Positions 33,386 to 46,803 of a stretch of DNA of 64,000 nt are shown in pieces. Origin of the DNA: Hydrangea macrophylla (Eukaryota; Streptophyta; Magnoliopsida; Cornales; Hydrangeaceae). A program made the translations under genes and the position numbers. The first letter of the stretch is position 1. The number at the start of each line of letters is the position of its first letter. The stretch lies in contig CM066998.1 of assembly GCA_033977485.1 (NCBI GenBank), forward strand, positions 55,456,274 through 55,520,273. The letters run 5' to 3'. Under the pieces are notes generated by a model that was given only the letters and a program-made list of their open reading frames with translations, searched no databases and was not told the origin of the DNA.

Positions 33386-36300
33386 CTAGTCCTGAAACAA
33401 CTCGGGGTATCTAGTCCTCATGTCTGACTCTAACTCCCACGACGCTTCTCCCTCGTCATGATGCCTCCACTGAACCTTAACCAAAGGAACGTGTCTTCTT
33501 CTCAACCTCTTGATACTCTGATCAAGAATCCTCACAGGTCTATCCTTGTAGACAACATTCTGACTCGTCTCAATATCATCAAAATTAACCACATGTGAAG
33601 GATCCCGTATGTATTTCCTTAACATACTAACATGGAACACATTATGAACACCAGACATCTTTGGTGGCAACGCGAGCTGATAAGCCACTTTCCCAACACG
33701 CTCCAATATCTCAAATGGCCCGATGAAACGAGGTGCCAACTTCCCTCTCTTCTGACCAAAACGCACTACTCCCCGAACAGGTGAAACCTTTAGGAGTACG
33801 TGATCACCGATACTGAACTCCAAGTCCTTTCGACGTCGATCCGCATAACTCTTATGCCTACTCTGTGCAGTTGTCATCCTTTCCTTGACCAGTGAAATCT
33901 TCTCATTGGTCTCTCTCACCAAATCGGGTCCCAAAAGTTCTGTGTCTCCCACTTCAGCCCAACACAATGGAGATCGACATGGCCGTCCGTACAAAGCTTC
34001 GAACGGCGCCATTCCAATACTTGAGTGATAACTGTTGTTATACGCAAATTCAACCAAAGGTAAGTGCGTCTCCCACGACTCTTCAAAGTCGATTGCACAA
34101 GCTCTGAGCATATCTTCCATAATCTGATTAACACGCTCGGTCTGTCCATCGGTCTGAGGATGGAAAGCAATACTCATCTTGAGCAAAGTTCCTATAGCCT
34201 TCTGCAAACTTTCCCAAAATCCCGAGGTAAAACGTGCATCGCGGTCTGATACAATCGACACAGGCGCACCGTGCTGTCGCACCACTTGCTGTAGGTACAT
34301 TCGACTCATCCTTTCTACTGGGTAAGTCATATTGTACGCGATAAAGTGTGCAGACTTCGTCAATCGATCCACAATTACCCAAATCGCGTCATGATTCTGT
34401 TGTGACCGGGGTAATCCAACCACAAAATCCATAGTTATGTGCTCCCACTTCCATCCTGGAACAGGTAAGGGTTGCAACAATCCCGAGGGTCTCTGATGTT
34501 CGGCCTTCACTTGTTGACAAGTCAAATATTTAGACACAAACTCGGCTACTTCTCGCTTCATCCCTTCCCACCAGAAGTTTCTCTTCAAATCCTTATACAT
34601 CTTTGTTCCTCCTGGGTGTACTGTCAGTCTCGATTTATGTGCTTCTTCGAGAAAATCTTTTCTCAAATCTACAAAATCTGGCACACACAATCTGTCTCGA
34701 CATCGGTATCCTCCATCGGTCCCAACCTTCCATTCTATAGGGTCCTTTTCTGACATCTTGGCGAACCATGCTTGAAATTTTTCATCTTTCCCCTGGGCTT
34801 CGATGATTCGACTCACAAGTGTTGGTTGTACTACGAGGCATCCAAAGTGATCTCCGTCACTTCTTTCAGAAATCTGCATATCAAATTCTGCGATTGTCTC
34901 TAAAGCTTTCCATTCCCTCAACATCAATGAAGCAATCATTCCTCGAGGCTTCTGACTTAGGGCGTGAGCGACTACATTAGCCTTACCGGGGTGGTACTCT
35001 AATGTAAAGTCGTAATCCTTAATCAGCTCCATCCACCTACGTTGCCTCATGTTCAACTCCTTCTGAGTAAACAAATACTTAAGGCTCTTGTGGTCCGAGA
35101 ACAAATCAAACTTCTCCCCGTAGAGGTAGTGTCTCCAGGTCTTGAGCACAAACACTACTACTGCCAGTTCCAAATCATGAGTTGGGTAATTCAATTCATT
35201 CGGCTTCAACTGTCGTGAACCATAGGCGATAACCTTTCCGTCTTGCATAAGGACACATCCCAATCCTTGATACGAGGCGTCACTAAAAATAGTGAACTTC
35301 TCACCATCCCTTGGTATCGCAAGCACTGGCGCTGTTGTCAATCTCTCTTTCAATTCCAGAAAAGCGCGTTCATGCTTATCAGTCCATTCAAACTTCAAAT
35401 CTTTCTTAGTCAAACCAGTTAACGGGGCTGCTATCTTTGAGAAACCTTCTACAAATCTCCGATAATAACCAGCTAGTCCCAGAAAACTTCTGACTTCTGT
35501 AGCATTGGTCGGCCGAGTCCAATTCGCCACTGCATCGGTCTTTGATGAGTCAACCGCGATTCCTTGTTGAGAGATCACATGCCCGAGAAACTTAACTTCC
35601 TGAAGCCAGAATTCACACTTGCTGAATTTAGCATACATGCGGTGATCCTTGAGAGTCTGCAACGTGATCCTCAGGTGTTGTTCATGCTCTTCCTCTGACT
35701 TGGAATAGATCAAAATATCATCAATAAAGACAATAACGAATTGATCCAAGTAGGGCTTGAATACTCTGTTCATCAAGTCCATAAACACAGCCGGAGCATT
35801 TGTCATCCCAAACGGCATCACTAAGAACTCATAGTGTCCGTATCTCGTCCTGAAAGCAGTCTTAGGTATGTCTTCCTTCCGCACCCTCAACTGGTGATAC
35901 CCTGACCGTAGATCAATCTTAGAAAAGGTCGTGGCTCCTTGCAACTGATCAAACAGATCGTCTATTCGAGGTAAAGGATACTTATTCTTGATAGTAACCT
36001 TATTCAGTTCTCGGTAGTCAATACACAGCCGCATTGTCCCATCCTTCTTCTTCACAAACAATACTGGTGCTCCCCAGGGTGAAGTACTTGGACGAACAAA
36101 ACCCAACTTCTCAAGTTCTTGAACTTGTTCCTTCAGCTCCAGCAACTCTGTAGGAGCCATCCTGTAGGGAACCTTGGTTATAGGTCGAGTACCTGGCACC
36201 AATTCCACACAGAATTCTATGTCCCTTTCCGGCGATAATCCTGAAATATCTCGGAATACTTCCTCGAACTCTTTGATTACCGGTATTGACGATACTGTCA

Positions 36301-36889
36301 CCTCTGTACTGACAACCTCAATGTTTGCTAGGCATCTAGTGAGGAACATATCACCCGAAGGGTTACATTGGAAATCGAAGAGTTGATTCCCCTTGTCCGC
36401 AAATGTGATCCTCTTCCTTGCACAATCCAACTTCGCATCATTCTCCTCGAGCCAATCCATTCCCAGGATTATATCAAATTCCTTCATCGATAGAACCACC
36501 AAACTCGCCAAAAGTTCACGGTCTCCTAACCGTAGAGGACAATCCTTACATACATGTAATAACTTGACGGTGGTCCCTAAGGGTGAGACAGCACTCAAAG
36601 CTTCCTCTAAACGTTGCGGTATTATACCCAACTTCTGAACGATCTTAACAGATATAAAGGAATGTGTAGCACCCGTGTCGAATAAAACTTTAACATGAGA
36701 GTTAAACAAAGTTAGAGTACCTTCCACTGCTCGTTGCTCAGGCAATCCCTCCTCATAAGCACCTCCTCCATACCCTGTTTCTTCATAACCGGCAATCTCG
36801 GGAATAACAGCATTCAGGCGGGCCTGTCCTTGCTGACCATAGTTACCTTTCCTAGGAGCCTTGCATTCCGGACTTATGTGACCTGGCAT
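33386..36889 (-). CDS. Element Y Pol polyprotein (protease-RT-RNase H-integrase-chromodomain)
   Basis: An open frame of 1167 residues. Protease [10 protein letters not shown] at 69-78; RT with [10 protein letters not shown], catalytic Asp pair at 390-391; RNase H with [10 protein letters not shown] and FSDHKS; integrase zinc finger H751, H758, then Y788 and C791; core DFVVGLP (D821), SDRDARF and TERVN; GPFE module; C-terminal chromodomain ending YPELFQD. Two key residues are lost: the first finger Cys is Tyr (SKYLTC; X has SKCLTC), and the RNase H AD(A)LS aspartate is His (VVAHALS; X has VVADALS). The true start lies in gag upstream; 36889 is only the first Met after a stop. Probably inactive despite the long frame. 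Confidence 0.92.
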   Translation of the reverse strand: MPGHISPECKAPRKGNYGQQGQARLNAVIPEIAGYEETGYGGGAYEEGLPEQRAVEGTLTLFNSHVKVLFDTGATHSFISVKIVQKLGIIPQRLEEALSAVSPLGTTVKLLHVCKDCPLRLGDRELLASLVVLSMKEFDIILGMDWLEENDAKLDCARKRITFADKGNQLFDFQCNPSGDMFLTRCLANIEVVSTEVTVSSIPVIKEFEEVFRDISGLSPERDIEFCVELVPGTRPITKVPYRMAPTELLELKEQVQELEKLGFVRPSTSPWGAPVLFVKKKDGTMRLCIDYRELNKVTIKNKYPLPRIDDLFDQLQGATTFSKIDLRSGYHQLRVRKEDIPKTAFRTRYGHYEFLVMPFGMTNAPAVFMDLMNRVFKPYLDQFVIVFIDDILIYSKSEEEHEQHLRITLQTLKDHRMYAKFSKCEFWLQEVKFLGHVISQQGIAVDSSKTDAVANWTRPTNATEVRSFLGLAGYYRRFVEGFSKIAAPLTGLTKKDLKFEWTDKHERAFLELKERLTTAPVLAIPRDGEKFTIFSDASYQGLGCVLMQDGKVIAYGSRQLKPNELNYPTHDLELAVVVFVLKTWRHYLYGEKFDLFSDHKSLKYLFTQKELNMRQRRWMELIKDYDFTLEYHPGKANVVAHALSQKPRGMIASLMLREWKALETIAEFDMQISERSDGDHFGCLVVQPTLVSRIIEAQGKDEKFQAWFAKMSEKDPIEWKVGTDGGYRCRDRLCVPDFVDLRKDFLEEAHKSRLTVHPGGTKMYKDLKRNFWWEGMKREVAEFVSKYLTCQQVKAEHQRPSGLLQPLPVPGWKWEHITMDFVVGLPRSQQNHDAIWVIVDRLTKSAHFIAYNMTYPVERMSRMYLQQVVRQHGAPVSIVSDRDARFTSGFWESLQKAIGTLLKMSIAFHPQTDGQTERVNQIMEDMLRACAIDFEESWETHLPLVEFAYNNSYHSSIGMAPFEALYGRPCRSPLCWAEVGDTELLGPDLVRETNEKISLVKERMTTAQSRHKSYADRRRKDLEFSIGDHVLLKVSPVRGVVRFGQKRGKLAPRFIGPFEILERVGKVAYQLALPPKMSGVHNVFHVSMLRKYIRDPSHVVNFDDIETSQNVVYKDRPVRILDQSIKRLRRRHVPLVKVQWRHHDEGEASWELESDMRTRYPELFQD

Positions 36890-37885
36890 GCCACAATTAT
36901 ATCACACAATTCCCGGACGATCAGCACGCCTAGTCTGTCTGCAATCTTTAGCTCGGTGACCGGGATTACCACAATTGAAGCAGTTGTTGTTTTTGGCCCC
37001 TTCTATTGCTAGAGGCTGATACTGCTGAACTGCTTGTGTCTGCTGAGGTTTCTTCCCTCCATCCCAGGTCCTTTTCTGTCCTTGAGGGTACCCAGGTTTC
37101 TGGCCGGGATAACCCTTCTGCGGAGGTCGATTTCCAAATGACTTCAGATTCTGACAACCATCATTCTCTAACCCCGTAGCCAATCTCACCAGAGCTTCAA
37201 ATGACTAGCCTAGATGCCCCATAGTCAAATGTCGGAGAGACAGGTTGAGACCTCGGTGATACTTCTTGATTTTCCTCTAGGGTGTGTCCACCATATGTGG
37301 AGCAAAGCGAGACAGACGCTCAAATCGAGTAGTGTACTCTCGGACAGTCAGATTCCCTTGAGTCAACTCCATAAACTCTTTCTCTCTCTTGTCCTTCTCT
37401 TCTTCAGGAAAATACTTTTCGAGAAATCTTTCTTTAAACACCACCCACGGCACTCTCCTTGCAGCTTCTTCCCCTATGGTCGCCTTTTCTGCATCCCACC
37501 AATCAGCCGCTGCATAAGACAGCTGAAAGATAGCCAGACGCTTCTTCTCCAGATCAGTGCACTCTATGGTCTCAAAGATACGCTCCATCTGGCGTAGCCA
37601 CTGTTCCGCTTGCCAGGGTTCATCAGTCCCAGCAAAGTACTCAGGTCGCAGGGCGCGAAACTCCTTGAGAAGCTTGTCTCCCGTTTGGTGGGCTTGCCTC
37701 CCATTCCCGTTGTGATTCCCATTCTGATTATTGTTCCTCGCATTCTGATCACTAACCCTCTCCAATCTTCTTACAAAAGCCTCGAACATTCCGGTTGGAT
37801 CTATTACCGGGGGTGCATCTTCAATAGCGGGACGATTCCTGAGATTTCTTCCAGCCATATGATCGAGAGAACGGTACCTATCCAT
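36890..37885 (-). pseudogene. Element Y gag
   Basis: ATG at 37885 (MDRYRSLDHMAGRNLRNR). Capsid region with AEQWLRQMERIFE and LTVREYTTRFERLSRFAPHM, then a zinc knuckle CFNCGNPGHRAKDC and a second knuckle ([13 protein letters not shown]) whose first Cys is now a TGA stop (36902). Two earlier stops at 37277 and 37205 are TAG where X has CAG. The frame continues unbroken into pol. Particle formation would be blocked by these stops. Confidence 0.88.
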
Positions 37886-38040
37886 TGATCAACAAGAATA
37901 CGGTCAAACTCCAGATAAGAAAGAAAGTTCTCGACGATAGAAAGCGACCTAAACACGGAATGAAGTCGAACTATCTTATCTTAATTCTATCTTAATGGGA
38001 GATCCTATGTGTCTTTGGACAATTGGTCGAGCCAAAACCT

Positions 38041-38053
38041 GGCTCTGATACCA
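38041..38053 (-). other. Primer-binding site of element Y
   Basis: TGGTATCAGAGCC on the minus strand, 7 nt after the 5' LTR end, complementary to the 3' end of initiator Met tRNA. Confidence 0.85.
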
Positions 38054-38060
38054 AAAAGCC

Positions 38061-40493
38061 TGTCACGCCCCGACGTAGCATAATACAGGAAAGCATTTAA
38101 TTTCCTTTATGGACTCGTAGGTCGTGACAAGTGAGTATGACCAATTGTCCCTGCAACAAAATAACTTAACAGCATTTCTAAAAGAAAGGATACTAATACA
38201 TATAAGTTCTGAAATTAAAACGTACTAACTATTACAGCAGTCATAAACTTAGGCACAAAACGCCTTATTCAAATGTCTAAAGCTAGTTTATTACAAACCC
38301 AAATTAAAAGACATAGGAAATATAAAGCAGCCTCCTGGAAAGTCTCCTGACTCTAAGTAGCATAGTCAAAATACCATGGCTGCTCCTGACCCTGAAAATC
38401 TGGACATACAGTCCAGGATGCATCAACGCCGTCAACTTATGAAAGCTGGTGAGCAAAATAAACAAGTGCTCGCAATGTATATATATAAGCATATAAACAA
38501 CGGTGCAATTTAATTTTAAAAGCAATAGATTCAAGGTTCCAATCCCAACATAAGTCACGGGGGAATAAAGAAAGCAATAAATATGCGACCATGCATGAAC
38601 AATGTAATATCTCATCTTTCTGACTCTTTTCTCTCAACAAAACTCAACACAACCAAACCATTATCTCAGATACCAGGAATACTATCCGATCGATATCCAA
38701 AATAGCACACCAAACTATCGCTTCAGATACCAGGAATAATATCTGATCGATATCTAAGCCACACTCAATACCATCATTTCGGATACCAGGAATAATATCC
38801 GATCAATATCCGAAACAAGCGCCTTAGATACCAGGAATAATATCCGATCGATATCTAAGCCGTACACCACACTATCACCATCGCTTCGGATATCAGGAAT
38901 ACTATCCGATCAATATCCGAAACGCGTGCCTTAGATACCAGGAATACTATCCGATCGATATCTAAGTCGTACACAACACTGTCGCCTCCAATACCAGGAA
39001 TACTATCCGATCGATATTGAGGTCGCACACCAGACCGCCACCCTTTACTCTTTTCACGCTTTCTCACACACATGCATGTTGACACAACCTCAACCCTAAT
39101 ATGTATGTCAATGTTTCATAAATAACACCATTAATAAATCACAAAGCCGGATAATCGTACGAGCATAAATTTTGGCCTTAGTTGTTCTGTTTCGTACAAT
39201 TCTTAGAACATAGACCCTTAAAACAATATATTTGCCAAACAGTTCTTTAAAAACTTTCAAAATCTTTTCCAAACAGTCCCTAATAAGAAAATACAAAAAC
39301 TGCTCAAACTGCCAGGTCGCGCGCGCGAAGGTGGAGAACAAATCGCGCGAGCGGGTCGCGCGAGCGAAGGGGGAGGACATATCGCGCGAGCGGGTTGCGC
39401 GCGCAAAGGGGCAGAACAGGTCGCGCGAGCGGATCGCGCGCGCGAAGGGGAGGGATGGTCCGCGCGAGCGGGTCGCGCGCGCGGGTTCTTGCAGAATGTC
39501 ATCTTCTTCGTTTTTTCCCCTGTTTCTGGTTTTCAAACTGAATTTTACCCATTTCTGTTTTCTGTTCGTACCAGGACATGTAATATATGGATCTCCTCGG
39601 TTTTCCGCGTAGATTAAGAATATGCGATCAATTTTAACTAATACGGATTGTATCGCTTAATTTTCACGATTAAAGTTAGATTGTCAAAACTTTAAATCAA
39701 CCGTTCGCCGCGATACAGATGAATTATTGCGTAGGATTCGAACCACAGCTTATTGGGACTAAGATCTTTCATTCCCAATTCATAAATTTCATTTTGGTTA
39801 AGATTTACAAAACTCCAATTTCAAGCTTCAATGGTGAAATACATATATATACACATATACACACCTATATATACTGACATACACGTATATAAACATGGCG
39901 AGTGAGTTTATAATACTCACAGAGGGCGTTAGTACAAAGAATTTGAGACCGAGAATATCCGCCGTAAATCCGTCGACAATTCCGTTGTTGAGAATTTCCC
40001 CGTACTTGATATATCAATATATATATATATAACTATGAATGTGTGCATGAGTATATCATATATGTGTGTGAGTGTGATTAACTTGGGAGGTCTTTAGAGA
40101 ATTGAGAGAATTGAGAGATAGATATTGAGAGACTGTGTAAGAAAAAAAATGAGACACTGTGAGATACGTACACATATATATTGTTAGGAGTTGGGTGGCC
40201 TCCAAGTATACGAGAGATCATCCAGTGAGGTTGAGCTCACAAGCTCCCTCACCCACAAGACGCGGTATAAACGCAGGTTAAAACATAAAATTGGCATTTT
40301 TCGATTGAAATGAAAATACAGAAAATTATATTAGCGTAGGAATAAATTCCCGGTTTGTACAAAAATATAGATATTGCTTTTGAAACTATAGAAAATATTT
40401 TGGAAATTACAGTTTGACCCCAGATAAAAATTTCAAATAGAAATTTAAATGAAATATCATTTATTAAAAGAAAGTAAAATACAGGGCGTTACA
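38061..40493 (-). repeat. 5' LTR of element Y (LTR D), apparently mosaic
   Basis: 2433 bp. From 38061 to about 38240 it matches the X LTRs (for example ACTAATACATATAAGTTCTG); from there on it matches LTR C almost exactly. Hairpin array 38668-39025, CpG array 39313-39485. Confidence 0.9.
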
Positions 40494-40498
40494 CGCAC

Positions 40499-42959
40499 CG
40501 TGTAGTCGCACCACTTATTGTAGGTACATTCGACTCATCCTTTCTACTGGATAAGTCATATTGTACGCGATAAAGTGTGCAGACTTCGTCAAACGATCCA
40601 CAATTACCCAAATTGCGTCATGATTCTGTTGTGACCGAGGTAATCCAACCACGAAATCCATAGTTATGTGTTCCCACTTCCATCCTGAAATAGGTAAGGG
40701 TTATAACAATCCTGAGGGTCTCTGATGTTCGGCCTTCACTTGTTGACAAGTCAAACATTTAGACACAAACTCGGCTACTTCTCGTTTCATCCCTTCCCAC
40801 CAGAAGTTTCTCTTTAAATCCTTATACATCTTTGTTCCTCCTGGGTGTACTGTCAGTCTTGATTTATGTGCTTCTTCGAGAATATCTTTTCTCAATTCTC
40901 CTAAATCTGGCACACACAATCTGTCTCGACATCGATATCCTCCATCGGTCCCAATCTTCCATTCTGTAGGGTCCTTTTCCGACATCTTGGCGAACCATAC
41001 TAGAAACTTCTCGTCCTTCTTTTGGGCCTCGATGATTCGACTCACAAGTGTTGGTTGTACCATGAGGCATCCAAAGTGTTGCCCGACACTTCCCTCAGAA
41101 ATCTGCACATCAAATTCTGCGATCGTCTCTAAAGCTTTCCATTCCCTCAACATCAATGAAGCAATCATTCCTTGAGGTTTCCGACTTAAGGCGTCAGCGA
41201 CTACATTAGCCTTACTAGGGTGGTACTCTAATGTAAAGTCGTAGTCCTTGATCAGCTCTATCCACCGACGTTGCCTCATGTTCAACTCCTTCTGTGTAAA
41301 CAAATACTTAAGGCTTTTGTGGTCCGAGAACAAATCAAACTTCTCCTCATAGAGGTAATATCTCCAGATCTTAAGCGCGAACACTACTACTGCTAGCTCC
41401 AAATCATGAGTTGGGTAATTCAATTCATTTGGCTTCAACTGTCGTGAACCATAGGCTATAACCTTACCATCTTGCATAAGGACACATCCCAATCCTTGAG
41501 AAGAGGCGTCACTAAAAATAGTGAACTTCTCACCATCCTTTGGTATCGCAAGCACTGGCGCTGTTGTCAATCTCTCTTTCAATTCCAGAAAAGCTCGTTC
41601 ATGCTTATCAGTCCATTTAAACTTCAAATCCTTCTTAGTCAAACCGGTTAATGGGACTGCTATCTTGGAGAAACCCTCTACGAATCTCTGATAGTAACCA
41701 GCGAGTCCCAGAAAACTTCTGACTTCTGTAGCATTGGTTGGTCGAGTCCAATTCGCCACTGCATCGGTCTTTGAGGAGTCAACTGCGATTCCTTGTTGAG
41801 AGATCACATACCCGAGGAACTTAACTTCCTGAAGCCAGAATTCACACTTAATGAATTTAGCATACATGCGGTGATCCTTGAGAGTCTGCAACACGATCCT
41901 TAAATGTTGTTCATGCTCTTCCTCTGACTTAGAATAGATCAAAATATCGTCAATAAAGACAATGACGAACTGATCTAAGTATGGCTTGAATACTCTGTTC
42001 ATCAAGTCCATAAACACAGCCGGAGCATTCGTCATCCCAAACGGAATCACTAAGAACTCATAGTGTCCGTACCTCGTCCTGAAAGCAGTTTTGGGTATGT
42101 CTTCCTTCCGCACCCTCAACTGGTGATACCCTGACCGTAGATCAATCTTAGAAAAGGTCGTGGCTTCTTGCAACTGATCAAACAGATCGTCTATCCGAGG
42201 TAAAGGATACTTGTTCGTGATAGTAACCTTATTCAGTTATCGGTAGTCAATACACAACCGCATTGTCCCATCCTTCTTCTTCACAAAAAACACTGGTGCT
42301 CCCCAGGGTGAAGTACTTGGACGAACAAAACCCAACTTTTCAAGTTCTTGAACTTGTTCCTTCAGCTCCAGTAACTCTGTAGGGGCCATCCTGTAGGGAA
42401 CCTTGGTTATAGGTCGAGTACCTGGCACCAATTCCACACAGAATTCTATGTCTCTTTCCAGCGGTAATCCTGAAATATCTCGGAATGCTTCCTCGAACTC
42501 TTTGATTACCGGTATTGATGATACTGTCACCTCTGCACTGACAACCTCAATGTTTGCTAGGCATTTAGTGAGGACCATATCACCTGAAGGGTTACATTGG
42601 AAATTAAAGGGTCGATTCCCATTGTCCACAAATGTGATCCTCTTCCTTGCACAATCCAACTTCGCATCATTCTTCTCGAGCCAATCCATTCCCAGGATTA
42701 TATCGAACTCCTTCATTGACAGAACCACCAATCTTGCCAAAAGTTCACGGTCTCCTAACCGTAGAGGACAATCCTTACATACATGTAATAACTTGACGGT
42801 GGTCCCTAAGGGTGAGATAGCACTCAGAGCTTCATCTAAACATTGCGGTACTATTCCCAACTTCTGAACAATCTTAACAGATATAAAGGAATGTGTAGCA
42901 CCACCCGTGTCAAATAAAACTTTAACATGAGAGTTAAACAAGGTTAGAGTACCTTTCAT
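40499..42959 (-). pseudogene. Element X pol, first part (protease, RT, RNase H, integrase finger)
   Basis: Protease reads [11 protein letters not shown], one extra Gly codon in the active-site loop compared with Y. RT has [11 protein letters not shown], then a TAA at 42237, and [10 protein letters not shown]. RNase H keeps VVADALSRK. The integrase finger is complete (HKSRLTVH and SKCLTCQQ). Further stops follow SGLL (40701) and YLQ (near 40515), both CAA-to-TAA. The segment ends at the Y insertion (duplication 40494-40498). Confidence 0.9.
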
Positions 42960-44117
42960 TGCTCGTTGCTCAGGAGGTTCCTCCTCATAAGCACCTTCTT
43001 CATATCCTGTCTCCTCATAGCCAGCAGCCTCGGGAATAATAGCATTCAGGCGGGCCTGTCCTTACTGACCATAGTTACCTTTCCTGGGGGCTCGGCGGTC
43101 CTTACTCATGTGACCTGGTATACCACAGTTATAGCACACAATGTTCAGACAATCAGCACACCTAGGTACTCTGCAATCTTTAGCTCGGTGACCAGGAACT
43201 CCACAATTGAAGCAGTTATTGTTTTTGGCCCCTTCTATTGCTAGAGGCTGTTATTGCTGTACCGCTTGTGTCTGTTGAGGTTTCTTCCCTCCATCACAGG
43301 TCCTTTTCTGTCCTGGAGGGTACCCTGGTTTCTGTCCTGAATAACCCTTCTGTGGAGGTCGATTTCCAAACGGCTTCAAATTCTGACAACCATCATTCTC
43401 TAACCTCGTAGCCAATCTCACCAGAGCTTCAAATGACTGGCCCAGATGCCCCATAGTCAGATGTCGAAGAGACAAGTTGAGACCCTGGTGATACTTCTTG
43501 GTTTTCCTCTGGGGTGTGTCCACCATATGTGGAGCAAAGCGAGACAGACGCTCAAATCGAGTAGTGTACTCACGGACAGTCAGATTTCCTTGAGTCAACT
43601 CCATAAATTCTTTCTCTCTCTTGTCCTTCTCTTCTTCAGGAAAATACTTCTCGAGAAATCTTTCCTTGAACACCACCCACGGCATTCTCCTTGCAGCTTC
43701 TTCCCCTATGGTCGCCTTTTCTGCATCCCACCAATCAGCCGCTGCATAAGACAGCTGAAAGATAGCCAAACGCTTCTTCTCCAGATCAGTGCACTCTATG
43801 GTCTCAAAGATACGCTCCATCTGGCGTAGCCACTGTTCCGCTTGCCAGGGTTCATCAGTCCCAGCAAAGTACTCAGGTCGCAGGGCGCGAAACTCCTTGA
43901 GAAGCTTGTCTCCAGTCTGGTGGGCTTGCCTTCCATTGCCGTTATGATTCCCATTCTGATTATTGTTCCTTGCATTCTGATCACTAACCCTCTCCAATCT
44001 TCTTACAAAAGCCTCGAACATTCCGGTTGGATCTATTACCGGGGGTGCATCTTCAATAGCGGGACGATTCTTGAGATTTCTTCCAGCCATAAAATCGAGA
44101 GAACGGTACCTATCCAT
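42960..44117 (-). pseudogene. Element X gag
   Basis: ATG at 44117 (MDRYRSLDFMAGRNLKNR). It is close to the Y gag throughout and keeps the positions that are stops in Y (TPQRKTK, GHLGQSFEAL). Its own stops are TAA at 43251 (Tyr in Y) and TAA near 43065 (Gln in Y). Zinc knuckles CFNCGVPGHRAKDC and CYNCGIPGHMS follow. Same frame as X pol. Confidence 0.88.
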
Positions 44118-44270
44118 ATATCAACAAGAATACGGTCAACCTCTCGAGAAGAAAGAAAATTCTAAACGATAGAAAGTGACTAAACACGGAATAAAGTCGA
44201 ACTATCTTATCTTAATTCTATCTTAACGGGAGATCCTAGGTGTCCTGGACAATTGGTCGAGCCATAACCT

Positions 44271-44283
44271 GGCTCTGATACCA
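44271..44283 (-). other. Primer-binding site of element X
   Basis: TGGTATCAGAGCC on the minus strand, 7 nt from the end of LTR B; same as in Y. Confidence 0.85.
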
Positions 44284-44290
44284 AAAAGCC

Positions 44291-46798
44291 TGTCACGCCC
44301 CGACGTAGCATAATACAGGAAAGCATTTAATTTCCTTTATGGGCTCGTAGGTCGTGACAAGTGAGTATGACCAATTGTCCCTGCAACAAAATAACTTAAC
44401 AGCATTTCTAAAAGAAAGGATACTAATACATATAAGTTCTGAAATTAAAACTTACTAACTATTACAGCAGTCATAAACTTAGGCACAAAACGCCTAATAC
44501 AAAAGTCTAAAACTAGTTTATTACAACCCAAATTAAAAAGACAGGAAATATAAAGCAGCCTCTTGGAAAGTCTCCTGCTTCTAACTAGCATAGTCGAAAT
44601 ACCCTGACTACTCCTGACCCTGAAAATCTGGACATACAGTCCAGGACGCATCAACGCCGTCAGCTTATGCAAGCTGGTGAGCAAAATAAACAAGTGCTCG
44701 CAATGTATATATAAGCATATGAAAAACTGTACAATATGAACTGATAGAACAATAGATTCAAGGTTCCAACTTCAACAAAAGTCACGGGGGAATATAATAA
44801 GCAATAAATACGTAATCGCACATGAATCATGTAACATCTTATCTTACCAATTCTTCACTTTCAATAGCTCAATTCAACTAACACATCACCTCAGATACTA
44901 GGAGTAATAACCGCTCAGTACCTAGATCGTACAACACATCGTTGCCTTGGATACCAGGAATAATATCCGATTGATATCCAAGTCACACACCACTCTATCC
45001 CCTCAGATACCAGGAATAATATCCGATCGATATCTGGGCCGATCACAATAAACCATCGCTCCGAATATCAGGAATTCTATCCGCTCAATATCCGAAACGC
45101 GCGCCTTAGATACCAGGAATACTATCCGATCGATATCTAAGTCGTACACAACACTATCACCATCGCTTCGGATATCAGGAATACTATCCAATCAATATTC
45201 GAAAACGCACATCTTAGATACCAGGAATACTATCAGATCGATATCTAAGTCGCACACCAGACCGCCACACTTTACCCTATTCACGCTTTCTCACACACAT
45301 GCATGTTGACACAACCTCGACCCTAATATGTATGTCAATGTCCACAGTTTGTAACAACAATTATTAATCTCAAAGCTAAATATTCGTTCAACATAGATCT
45401 CGGTCTTAAACGTTCTAATAAGTTTAATTTCTAACAGTGAGCCTTTAGATATTATATTTGTCAAACAGTTCTTTAAAAACTTTCAAAACCTTTTCCAAAT
45501 AGTCCCTCACATAAAAAATGCAGAAACTGCTCACACTGCCTGGTCGTGCGAGCGGGTCGCGCGCGCAAAGGGGAAGAACGGGTCGCGCGAGCGGATCGTG
45601 CGCGCGAAGGGGCAACACAGGTCGCGCGAGCGGTCCGCGCGAGCGGTCCGCGCGAGCGGTCCGCGCGAGCGAAGGGGCAGCGGGTGTCGCGCGCGCGAAG
45701 GGGGGGAAATGGTTCGCTCTAGCGGGCCGCGCGAGCGAGCCTCGCGCGAGCGGGTCGCACGCGCGAGTTCTTGCAGTTTCATCATCTTCCTCGTTTTTCC
45801 CCTATTGTCAATTTCAAACTGTGTTTTTACCCATTTTCAGATTCTGTTTCAAACATGTCGTGCAGTATATGGATCTCTTCGGTTTTCCACATAGATTACG
45901 AATATGCAATCAATTTTAACTAATACAGATTGTATCTCTAGCTATTTGTGATTAAAGTAAGGGTATCAAAACTTTAAATTAACGGTACGTCGCGATACGG
46001 ATGAATTACTGCGTAGGATTCGAACCACAACTTATTGGGACTGAGATCTTCCATAATCAATTCACGGAATTGATTTTGGTTGAGTTTTGTAAAACTCCAA
46101 TTCAAAGCTTCAATGGTGTTTATATATATACATATATACACGGATATATACACTGAATTATACATATATATATGTGGCGAGTGAGTTTATAATACTCACT
46201 GAGGGCAATTATACAGAGAATTGAGACTGAGAGTTTTTCGCCGAAGTTTCCGCCGTCGATTCCGTCGTTCAATCTCTACTTCTCCGTTTTTGATTTGATC
46301 TTGAGATACATATAACTATGTATGTATGTGACTAAATATATGTATATATATAATCTGTATGTGTGTTATGTGTGTGTGTTCTTGAGAGAGTTGAGAGATG
46401 CAGAGAGTGAGAGAGTAGAGACTGTGAGATTGAGAGAGAGAGAGACACTGATATATAACGGATGTGTTTTGGGCTCCAAGAAAGGAGAAGATTTCTCCCG
46501 GTGTGGTTGAGCTCACGTGCTCCCACACCCACGTCGCGGTAAAGACGCAGCTTAAAATCGAAACTGGTATAAACTGGTTGAAATAAACATACAGAAATCA
46601 TATTAGTGTAGGAATTAAATTCCCGGTTTATACAAAAATATAGATATTGATTTTGAAACCACAGAAAATATTTTCTATATTTAAGAAAATTACAATTTGA
46701 CCCCCAAATAAATATTACAAAGAGAAATTAAATCAAATACTCATGGAATTGAAATGCAGTATTTATTTATTAATGAAACAGAAATACAGGGTGTTACA
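44291..46798 (-). repeat. 5' LTR of element X (LTR B)
   Basis: 2508 bp partner of LTR A; hairpin array 44893-45250 and CpG array 45540-45765, where extra GCGGTCCGCGCGA copies have expanded relative to A. Confidence 0.92.
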
Positions 46799-46803
46799 TG
46801 AAG

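Larger units (their letters stand above)
30898..40493 (-). mobile_element. Element Y: same-family chromovirus nested in X
   Basis: LTRs 30898-33341 (3') and 38061-40493 (5'), target duplication cgcac (30893-30897 and 40494-40498). The 9.6-kb element carries one gag-pol frame of 1500 codons (37885 to 33386) with only three in-frame stops and no frameshift, all in gag. It inserted into the X integrase in the same orientation. Removing it rejoins VVRLHGAPVS of X. Confidence 0.93.
20488..46798 (-). mobile_element. Element X: chromovirus (Tekay/Del-like) inserted in Tat integrase
   Basis: LTRs 20488-22975 (3') and 44291-46798 (5'), coding on the minus strand, target duplication tgaag (20483-20487 and 46799-46803). 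Removing one copy of the duplication and X restores the Tat integrase frame (WAE-ELPTLLWAYR). X contains two further insertions, Z and Y; its own sequence is about 9.7 kb, matching Y's 9.6 kb. Domains are gag, protease, RT, RNase H, integrase and chromodomain. It has many stops, most of them C-to-T type. Confidence 0.93.

Noticed and set aside
33892..34382. Open frames overlapping Y pol on the other strand and in other frames
   Set aside because: Shadows of the 1167-residue pol frame; none has independent support, and matching shadows occur over X.
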